NCBI GenBank assembly: GCA_900767685.1
Contig: CAAGAB010000044.1
Coordinates: forward strand, 1 to 7,311
Reading direction: 5' to 3'
Origin: an uncultured Coprococcus sp.
Lineage (GTDB): Bacteria; Bacillota_A; Clostridia; Lachnospirales; Lachnospiraceae
DNA length: 7,311 nucleotides
In this document: one piece after another, positions 1 to 4,808 of the stretch
Layout of the letters: every line of letters begins with the position of its first letter
How positions within the stretch are numbered: position 1 is the first letter of the stretch
Notes under the pieces: model-generated
Database searches by the model: none
What the model was told of the DNA's origin: nothing
The model's input: only the letters and a program-made list of their open reading frames with translations
Position numbers and translations under genes: made by a program

Positions 1-947
1 GCTCCCCTGAGAATCCTGATCCAATCCCTTTCCAGAAGATTTCTGAGCCAACCATCGCCATGACATTCATGGTAAATGACTCTCCTCTCGCAGGCAAGGA
101 AGGCAAGTTCGTGACATCAAGACATCTCCGTGAGAGACTTTTCAGAGAGCTGAACACAGATGTCAGCCTTAGAGTTGAGGAGACAGACACAACTGAGGCA
201 TTCAAGGTTTCAGGTCGTGGTGAGCTTCACCTGTCAGTCCTCATCGAGAACATGAGACGTGAGGGTTACGAGTTTGCAGTAAGTAAGGCCGAGGTTATCT
301 ACAAGGAAGATGAGCTCGGACATAAGCTTGAGCCATTTGAGATCGCTTATATAGATGTTCCTGACGAGTTCGCAGGTACTATCATCAACATGCTGAACCA
401 GAGAAAGGGTGAGCTCCAGGGAATGGCTCCTACAGGAAACGGAACCACAAGACTTGAGTTCTCTGTTCCATCTCGTGGACTTATCGGATTCCGTGGTGAC
501 TTCATGACAGCTACCAAGGGTACCGGAATCATCAACACGATATTTGACGAGTATCTTCCATACAAGGGTGACATGAGCTACCGTTCAAAGGGCTCACTCA
601 TCGCATTTGAGTCAGGTACTTCGATCACATACGGTCTGTTCAATGCACAGGAGCGTGGAACCCTGTTCATCGGACCAGGCGAGCAGGTTTATGCCGGTAT
701 GGTTGTCGGTGAGAATCCTCGTGCAGAGGACATGGAAGTCAATGTCTGCAAGAAGAAGCAGCTTACCAACACACGTTCTTCAGGATCGGATGACGCCCTT
801 AAGCTTTCACCTCCAAAGGTGATGAGTCTTGAGCAGGCTCTTGATTTCATCGACACTGATGAGCTCCTTGAGATCACACCGAAGTCATTCAGGATCCGTA
901 AGAAGATTCTTGACCACACTCTTCGTTACAGATCCAATAGAAAGTAG
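1..947 (+). CDS. typA: Translational GTPase TypA/BipA, C-terminal part (5' end outside window)
   Basis: This is the C-terminal 314 residues of a ribosome-binding GTPase of the EF-G/LepA superfamily. TypA is usually a little over 600 residues, so the GTPase domain and domain II lie mostly to the left of the window. The frame is open from base 3 and reads SPENPDPIPFQKISEPTIAM into the first in-window ATG at base 60, so that ATG is internal and not the start. Family hallmarks visible are NDSPLAGKEGKFVTSRHLRER, the SGRGELHLSVLIENMRREGYE segment, VPSRGLIGFRGDFMTATKGTG, and the C-terminal LTNTRSSGSDDALKLSPP region, which in this family forms part of the TypA-specific ribosome-contact domain. The protein ends in a basic tail at a TAG at 945-947. 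In other bacteria TypA acts in 50S subunit assembly and stress or cold adaptation. It is convergent with the ABC cassette and appears unrelated to it. Confidence 0.97.
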   Translation, partial: SPENPDPIPFQKISEPTIAMTFMVNDSPLAGKEGKFVTSRHLRERLFRELNTDVSLRVEETDTTEAFKVSGRGELHLSVLIENMRREGYEFAVSKAEVIYKEDELGHKLEPFEIAYIDVPDEFAGTIINMLNQRKGELQGMAPTGNGTTRLEFSVPSRGLIGFRGDFMTATKGTGIINTIFDEYLPYKGDMSYRSKGSLIAFESGTSITYGLFNAQERGTLFIGPGEQVYAGMVVGENPRAEDMEVNVCKKKQLTNTRSSGSDDALKLSPPKVMSLEQALDFIDTDELLEITPKSFRIRKKILDHTLRYRSNRK

Positions 948-975
948 ACCAACGAACGAAATATAACTATAACAT

Positions 976-1020
976 AAAAGAGATAACTCACACTCTGATG
1001 CGAATTATCTCTTTTCTTTT
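976..1020 (+). terminator. Rho-independent terminator of typA, possibly bidirectional
   Basis: AAAAGAGATAA (976-986) pairs perfectly with TTATCTCTTTT (1005-1015). This gives an 11-base-pair stem with an 18-base loop, followed by a T-rich run on the + strand. It starts 28 bases after the typA stop codon. Because the arms begin with AAAA, the minus-strand transcript would also end in a stem plus TTTT, so it could stop leftward transcription from the ABC cassette. The stem is AU-rich and the loop is long, so its strength is uncertain. Confidence 0.8.
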
Positions 1021-1039
1021 TTATGCTATTTATCGGCGG

Positions 1040-1283
1040 TTATTTATCTACTTGTTTTTTAGGGTCTTTTTTGTCTTTTTTATGTAGTTTATCTATTTGT
1101 CCTTTGGGGCTTTTTGGCTTTTTTATGTAATTTATCTATTTGGGCTTTTCTGTCTTTTCTGTAAATCATCTTAACCCATGGGCACCCTAACCCATGTAAT
1201 TTGTAACACCATGTTTTTCTATTTTGTTTAGAATTCAAATGTATTTGATACAAAATTATCCTAACTTCCAGCAGAAGTCGCAT
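1040..1283 (-). pseudogene. Possible broken lysine-rich small reading frame
   Basis: A 64-codon frame starts at the ATG at 1281-1283 and stops at 1089, ending ...KDRKAQIDKLHKKAKKPQRTNR with the last few codons out of register. If one base is removed from the GGGG run at 1106-1109 (CCCC on the minus strand), the frame continues as KPKGQIDKLHKKDKKDPKKQ and ends VDK at a TAA at 1040-1042, for 81 codons in total. After that correction the DNA repeat becomes codon-periodic, with 14- and 15-codon units sharing QIDKLHKK and an in-frame indel of one Asp codon. The start has no convincing ribosome binding site, and I recognise no family in the N-terminal part. A lysine-rich frame can arise by chance on the A-rich strand of such a repeat, so this is a weak call. 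Alternatives are a sequencing error, a decayed tail of a larger gene, or non-coding repeat. Confidence 0.25.
1043..1170. repeat. Imperfect tandem repeat, about three units of 43-45 bases
   Basis: Units begin at TTTATCTA at 1043, 1088 and 1131, giving periods of 45 and 43 bases. Each unit reads roughly TTTATCTAyTTG, then a T/G-rich stretch with GGGyCTTTT, then TTTTTTATGTAr. The third unit decays near 1165. A further partial copy of the TTTTTTATG...TTTATC segment sits at 1017-1034. Read on the minus strand, the units encode similar lysine-rich peptides (see the entry at 1040-1283). Confidence 0.7.
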
Positions 1284-1293
1284 TCTAGGATAA
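1256..1293. other. Nested hairpin, TTATCCTA/TAGGATAA with inner ACTTC/GAAGT stem
   Basis: TTATCCTA (1256-1263) pairs with TAGGATAA (1286-1293). Inside it, directly stacked on the left arm, ACTTC (1264-1268) pairs with GAAGT (1274-1278) around a five-base loop, leaving a seven-base bulge on the right. On the minus strand the hairpin is followed by TTTTG, so it is a candidate weak terminator for the leftward ABC operon. On the + strand it is followed by CTTCTTTATTTTTT. It could also be a repeated protein site, since the same heptamer recurs nearby. Confidence 0.5.
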
Positions 1294-1336
1294 CTTCTTT
1301 ATTTTTTATACCTTGCCCCCAATTACAGGATGATTC

Positions 1337-1352
1337 AGGATAATTTTATCCT
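1337..1352. other. Short palindrome AGGATAA-TT-TTATCCT
   Basis: Seven-base arms AGGATAA (1337-1343) and TTATCCT (1346-1352) flank two bases. The arms repeat the heptamer of the hairpin at 1256-1293, and related half-sites lie at 1327-1333 (AGGATGA) and 1355-1360 (TTATCC). With a two-base gap it is a better candidate DNA dyad than an RNA hairpin. Confidence 0.45.
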
Positions 1353-1353
1353 T

Positions 1354-1408
1354 TTTATCCATAAACAGACCGATTAGGGAAAAACTCTTTATCTACAAAC
1401 AGACCGAT
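1354..1408. repeat. Direct repeat, 21 bases, period 34
   Basis: The 21-base segment TTTATCyAyAAACAGACCGAT occurs at 1354-1374 and 1388-1408 with two mismatches. AAACAGACCGAT is identical in both copies, and weaker similarity continues afterwards (a GAAAA element). Two copies only, not part of a CRISPR array. Confidence 0.65.
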
Positions 1409-1510
1409 CATAGAAAACCATATTTAATTCAAATGGAAGTCAGAGCACATAAGACTATCCGATCATTCAGCTCCCTCAGTTTAAAAAACGCCCTATTTTA
1501 ACGCCATATT

Positions 1511-1538
1511 CTCTTCTAGCTTCTATCTTCTATCTTCT
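1511..1538. repeat. Four tandem 7-base units at the permease stop codon
   Basis: On the minus strand the units read AGAAGAT, AGAAGAT, AGAAGCT and AGAAGAG. The stop codon TAG of the MacB-type permease (1530-1532) spans the end of the first unit and the start of the second. A change in copy number would therefore re-create the same Arg-Arg-stop end and leave the protein unchanged. Confidence 0.65.
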
Positions 1539-2882
1539 GGTCACCGCATCTATCGGTCTGAGTTTCGTCGCCCAGCGTGCCGGGAAGTAACCCGCTGCCA
1601 CACCAAGAACCACAGAGCCCATCATCCCGGCAAGCGCCAGCCACCAAGGTATATATGATATATTTGTCCCCTTCGCCAGATGGAACATGCATACAGCACA
1701 TTTGTCTATGATCACCTTTACTCCGTAAGAACAGCCAACCCCAAGTACACCGCCTGCCGCTCCAATAATCGCTGCCTCGGCAAGGAACAGAAGTCTCAGC
1801 TCATCAATATCGCAGCCGAGAACTTTGAGTATTCCTATCTCATTTACACGGTCAAATACCGAAGTGGTCATGGTATTGCTTATTCCGATCACGGCTACCA
1901 CGAGCGCTATCGTTCCTATGCCTCCAAGGAGCAGCTGTATCATCTTCAGATACTTTTGTATGGTGTCAAGATATTCCTTTGCATTCTCTGTCTGGTATCC
2001 CATGTCCTGGAACTTCTTAACAAGAGCATCCACATTGTTGGTGTCGTCCACTGTCACGAACGCCGCAGTATATATGAACTCCCGGTAGCTATTGCCATTC
2101 CCATCCACCGGCTGCCCTTCAAGCTTTCCATTCACGCTCACTCTCTTTAACAGACTTTTCAAATAATCCATATCACAATAAATCGTCTGTGACTTTTCAC
2201 TGTAGGTTGAAGTATACACCTCTCCCTCTGTATTATCTGAATCATCGTCTGAATCGTCATCGGAAGTTTTGTCTGCACTCCCATCTGCCAGCACACCCGT
2301 AAGTTTCAGCTTGACTGTCTTTGCATTCTCATCCCCCCAGCCAAATACCGTATCAAATCGCCTGCCTGTAAGTAAACCAATGCCCTTTTTCTCTTTTTTT
2401 TCAAAACTCGTATAGGTATTCGGATTAAAGAACAATTTTCCTACACTGCTTCCTGCCGCAAAGCCCTTGCCATCTGAGTCTTTTATCACATTTTCCCCAT
2501 TTACAAGTTTCCATGTTGAAAGTTCATCGCCAGAAACACCCACAAGATTTCCATAATACTCATATTCCCCATACTTCATAGTGACAGGAACTTCGTATAC
2601 CGAATAACATCCACTCACATTCGAAAATTTCGAGAATGTCTCTATCGTTTTGTCAGTTATCATCCTGTCCTTGTGCTTGCCTCCAGTCTCACTGTATACC
2701 TTTATCTGATTAACACTTCCGCTATCTACAACAGAATCTATCATCTCTTTTTTCACACCGAGTCCTACAGACATCAGCGCAACTACAGATATAACGCCTA
2801 TCATCACGCCGAGAATAGTGAGAAATGTTCTGACCTTTCTCCTTTTCATATTCATAAGGCACAAATGCCATATCCATCCCAT
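1530..2882 (-). CDS. MacB-type ABC transporter permease (MacB_PCD + FtsX domains), 450 residues
   Basis: This is an integral membrane subunit of a type VII (MacB/LolCE-like) ABC system. Predicted layout: a short basic cytoplasmic start with NMKRRKVRTFLTILGVMIGV (11-30), helix 1 at about 18-43, a large extracytoplasmic domain at about 44-312, then helices at about 315-340, 362-392 and 411-433. The FtsX coupling segment FDRVNEIGILKVLG (343-356), which in MacB-like proteins contacts the ATPase, follows helix 2. Unlike Gram-negative MacB, no ATPase domain is fused; the separate ATPase upstream in the operon is the likely partner. Oddities are an Asp/Ser-rich insert at 206-217 and a CAVC motif (395-398) in the outer loop between helices 3 and 4. 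The ATG at 2880-2882 has AGGGGG at 2893-2898, ten bases away; the later Met10 and Met12 lack such a site. The export substrate is unknown. It is the last gene of the leftward cassette, 80 bases after its neighbour. Confidence 0.92.
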   Translation of the reverse strand: MGWIWHLCLMNMKRRKVRTFLTILGVMIGVISVVALMSVGLGVKKEMIDSVVDSGSVNQIKVYSETGGKHKDRMITDKTIETFSKFSNVSGCYSVYEVPVTMKYGEYEYYGNLVGVSGDELSTWKLVNGENVIKDSDGKGFAAGSSVGKLFFNPNTYTSFEKKEKKGIGLLTGRRFDTVFGWGDENAKTVKLKLTGVLADGSADKTSDDDSDDDSDNTEGEVYTSTYSEKSQTIYCDMDYLKSLLKRVSVNGKLEGQPVDGNGNSYREFIYTAAFVTVDDTNNVDALVKKFQDMGYQTENAKEYLDTIQKYLKMIQLLLGGIGTIALVVAVIGISNTMTTSVFDRVNEIGILKVLGCDIDELRLLFLAEAAIIGAAGGVLGVGCSYGVKVIIDKCAVCMFHLAKGTNISYIPWWLALAGMMGSVVLGVAAGYFPARWATKLRPIDAVTRR

Positions 2883-2909
2883 ATATCATCTTCCCCCTGT
2901 ATATTGAAA

Positions 2910-2936
2910 TATCAAGTTTTCATAGAAAACTTGATA
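2910..2936. promoter_or_regulatory. Perfect 12-base inverted repeat in the gap before the MacB-type permease
   Basis: TATCAAGTTTTC (2910-2921) and its exact reverse complement GAAAACTTGATA (2925-2936) flank three bases. It lies between the stop of the CARDB gene and the permease's ribosome binding site, 12 bases from the latter. As DNA it has the size and symmetry of an operator for a dimeric repressor (TetR- or MarR-like). As RNA it would form a 12-base-pair hairpin with a three-base loop. The leftward transcript after it reads TTTCAATATA, without a real T tract, so a strong terminator is unlikely. An attenuating or mRNA-protecting hairpin that lowers or separates permease expression is possible. 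Confidence 0.6.
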
Positions 2937-2962
2937 CATCCATATTAAACACCAGCCACACC

Positions 2963-3895
2963 CTAGAACTCTTCAAGGATTCTCTTCTTTCTCTTATTTC
3001 TTCTAATCGTTCCCGCTATCAGTGCCACTATCAAGATTACAGCTATACACACTGTAATTATGATATTCTTATTTATTTTCGTTGTTGTATCTTTTATCTT
3101 TTCCACATTATCATACACAGGAGAATTCACAGTCACTTTAAACTTTCCTGTCAGCTCTGTCTCATTTCCCTCTTTGTCCTCATATGTAACCACAACATTT
3201 GACAATTCACCCGTCTCACTTGTAGTTGCAGATGCATTCGTCAGGATATCAATGCTTCCACTTTTTCCAGTGTCTATATTTCCTATAAATGTATCATTCT
3301 CCTCCAGATAATTACTCTCCACTCTCACTCTGACATTATAGAGCATGCCTGCGCCCATATTGTTGACACTGCCTATGACCTCTACAGAATCTCCAAGCAC
3401 GGCATCGTCATCCACATACAGATCAGTGATGGATGCTCTCTGCTCAAGCTTCACAGGCAGATATATCACGTCGGTTGCCGAGTATGGATTGCCCCATATG
3501 TCATCATACTCATTCACCACACTGAGCTTATAACTCTTTTCCGCAAGTCCGTCAGCAGCCCGGAGCCTGAATGTAAATGTGCTCTCCTCGCCATTTGGAA
3601 GTTCCTCAAGAAATCCATTGCCCGCTCCTTCTGCAGGGACAATATCTCCTGTATCAGACGTAACCGATATCTTGAGATTGTCCACATATCTGCTGCCTGT
3701 ATTTTTGATCGTCACCTTAATGTCAAATGGCTGCCCTGCCACAATCTCCTTCTGTACTATCTGATAATCCACCACCATAACCTTTGGCTGAGATGCCTGC
3801 ACTGTCATGGCAAATGGCTGCATACACAGGCACACTATCACAGTCATCATCAGCACTGCATATTTTTTTACTATAGTCAATTTACTTTTCATCAT
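2963..3895 (-). CDS. Exported, membrane-anchored protein with two CARDB-like Ig-type domains
   Basis: This 310-residue protein has a signal peptide: KSKLTIVKK, then a hydrophobic stretch AVLMMTVIVCLCMQPFAM, with a likely signal peptidase I site after VQA (34). Two beta-rich repeats follow at about 38-150 and 154-258. They align with each other: GQPFDIKVTIKNTGSRYVDNLKISV against GDSVEVIGSVNNMGAGMLYNVRVRV in sense, and FLEELPNGEES against FIGNIDTGKSG. These look like CARDB/NEW3 (COG1361-like) adhesion-type Ig folds. A single helix at about 278-297 and a basic tail RRNKRKKRILEEF place it in the membrane with the domains outside. No lipobox is seen. Between an ATPase and a permease, it is probably an extracytoplasmic partner of the transporter, by analogy with adaptor subunits such as MacA but without homology to them. 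The reading frame is open up to 3982, but the Met at 3893-3895 has AGAAGGG nine bases upstream and gives a clean signal peptide. Confidence 0.85.
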   Translation of the reverse strand: MMKSKLTIVKKYAVLMMTVIVCLCMQPFAMTVQASQPKVMVVDYQIVQKEIVAGQPFDIKVTIKNTGSRYVDNLKISVTSDTGDIVPAEGAGNGFLEELPNGEESTFTFRLRAADGLAEKSYKLSVVNEYDDIWGNPYSATDVIYLPVKLEQRASITDLYVDDDAVLGDSVEVIGSVNNMGAGMLYNVRVRVESNYLEENDTFIGNIDTGKSGSIDILTNASATTSETGELSNVVVTYEDKEGNETELTGKFKVTVNSPVYDNVEKIKDTTTKINKNIIITVCIAVILIVALIAGTIRRNKRKKRILEEF

Positions 3896-3904
3896 ATTTA
3901 TCAT

Positions 3905-3911
3905 CCCTTCT
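3905..3911 (-). promoter_or_regulatory. Ribosome binding site that fixes the CARDB gene start
   Basis: AGAAGGG on the minus strand lies nine bases before the ATG at 3893-3895 and twelve before the next ATG at 3890-3892. It rules out the upstream in-frame ATG at 3980-3982, which has no such site, and the ATG at 3902-3904, which directly abuts it. Confidence 0.7.
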
Positions 3912-4031
3912 ATTGAACACCCAACATACAAAATAGCCCTCATTGTATGATTACATTTCGACACAGCATAATTGATCAACAACGTCTAGCGCCATGTCTC
4001 TTTTTGTTCTGTGCCAGTTTTTCAGTGCGTC

Positions 4032-4697
4032 TTACTCCACTATCTTTCCATCAGCTATCTTTATTATCCTGTCTGCCTCCCTCGCAAGGTCAATGTTGTG
4101 TGTTATGAGCACCAGAGTCTGATTCAGTTTCTTCACAGAATCCTGGAGCAATGTCAGAACCTCATTTCCATTCTTGGAATCCAGGGCTCCGGTCGGCTCA
4201 TCTGCGAGAACCAGCGCAGGTCTGTTGGCAAGTGCCCTTGCTATTGCCGCCCTCTGCTGCTGCCCACCGGAGAGCTGATTTGGCAAATACTTTTTTCTGT
4301 CCTTAAGTCCCAGCATCTCTATAATGTGGTCTATATAATCTCTGTCCGGTTTTCTGTGATCGAGGAGTATCGGCATTCTTATATTCTCCTCCACCGTCAG
4401 AACCGGGATCAGGTGATAAGCCTGAAATACAAACCCTATCTTTCTCCGCCTGAACACCGACATTTCCTCATCGTTAAGTCTCGTTATATCCTTGCCGTCT
4501 ATGATGACGTTTCCACTGTTAGGGGTATCCACTCCTCCCATAACATGCAGCATGGTAGATTTGCCGGAGCCTGACGCACCAACTATCGCAACTGTCTCTC
4601 CCTTTTCTATGGAAAGGCTCACATCATCGAGTCCCCATACTCTCGTGTCACCCTCACCGTATATTTTTGTGACATGCTCCATCTTTACTATCTCCAT
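4032..4697 (-). CDS. ABC transporter ATP-binding protein, LolD/MacB type
   Basis: This 221-residue nucleotide-binding subunit is the energy source of the neighbouring permeases and sits on the cytoplasmic face. All motifs are intact: Walker A GASGSGKST (40-48), Q-loop Gln92 in VFQAYHLIPVLTVEEN, signature LSGGQQQR (142-149), Walker B LVLADEP with Asp166 and catalytic Glu167, the D-loop ALD (171-173), and switch His200 in LITHN. Length and the LIPVLTVEENI segment are typical of the MacB/LolD/FtsE subgroup (COG1136), whose members pair with FtsX-type permeases. The ATG at 4695-4697 has AGGAGG at 4708-4713, ten bases away. It is the second gene of the cassette, 111 bases after the tandem FtsX permease and 136 bases before the CARDB gene. 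As the only ATPase in the window, it probably serves both permeases. Confidence 0.97.
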   Translation of the reverse strand: MEIVKMEHVTKIYGEGDTRVWGLDDVSLSIEKGETVAIVGASGSGKSTMLHVMGGVDTPNSGNVIIDGKDITRLNDEEMSVFRRRKIGFVFQAYHLIPVLTVEENIRMPILLDHRKPDRDYIDHIIEMLGLKDRKKYLPNQLSGGQQQRAAIARALANRPALVLADEPTGALDSKNGNEVLTLLQDSVKKLNQTLVLITHNIDLAREADRIIKIADGKIVE

Positions 4698-4808
4698 GTG
4701 ATATATTCCTCCTATCTTCCATATCTATCTTGTGTATTACCAACTCTTGTGTTTGTACACTTTATGTTTCATGTTATCTTTGATTTAAAGTTAATCTAAT
4801 CGCATCTC
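4698..4808. other. Gap between tandem FtsX permease and ATPase genes
   Basis: This 111-base AT-rich spacer holds the ATPase ribosome binding site, a direct repeat CTTGTGT (4729-4735, 4746-4752) and a small dyad GTGT-TTGT-ACAC (4749-4760). I find no convincing terminator and no promoter with good -35 and -10 boxes. It is wide for co-transcribed ABC genes, so an internal promoter cannot be excluded. Confidence 0.4.

Larger units (their letters stand above)
948..1529. other. Convergent, repeat-rich AT-rich intergenic stretch
   Basis: About 580 bases separate the stops of two convergent transcription units. I see no gene I can name here. It holds the typA terminator, a 43/45-base tandem repeat, paired TTATCCT/AGGATAA inverted repeats, a 34-base-period direct repeat, the pair TAACCCATG at 1172-1180 and 1188-1196, and AATTCAAATG at 1232-1241 and 1426-1435. 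Long T tracts are all on the + strand. The only reading frame of note is the broken lysine-rich frame on the minus strand, listed separately. If the ABC operon has no terminator before 1015, most of this would be the 3' untranslated region of its mRNA. Decayed coding DNA is an equally fair reading. Confidence 0.6.

Noticed and set aside
60..62. ATG as the start of TypA
   Set aside because: The TypA reading frame and its conserved sequence continue upstream to the window edge, so this Met is internal.
1043..1408. CRISPR-like array
   Set aside because: The repeats are of different lengths and sequences, have only two or three copies, and lack uniform spacers and cas genes.
1483..1505. Terminator for the leftward operon just after its stop
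   Set aside because: GGCGTT and GGGCGTTTTTT on the minus strand are direct, not inverted, repeats, so no stem forms. The T run alone is not enough.
1680..2150. 156-codon open frame on the + strand
   Set aside because: Antisense to the MacB-type permease, with no ribosome binding site or domain signal. It is a shadow of the real gene.
3930..3960. Internal promoter before the CARDB gene (TACAAT -10-like box on the minus strand)
   Set aside because: The -10-like box is good, but no credible -35 box is found at 16-18 bases. Too weak to annotate.
3896..3982. N-terminal extension of the CARDB protein to the ATG at 3980-3982
   Set aside because: It would place 29 extra residues before the signal peptide, and no ribosome binding site precedes it.
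4011..4574. 187-codon open frame on the + strand
   Set aside because: Lies antisense to the ATPase gene, whose motifs are all intact. It has no recognisable family features and its composition follows the opposite-strand gene.
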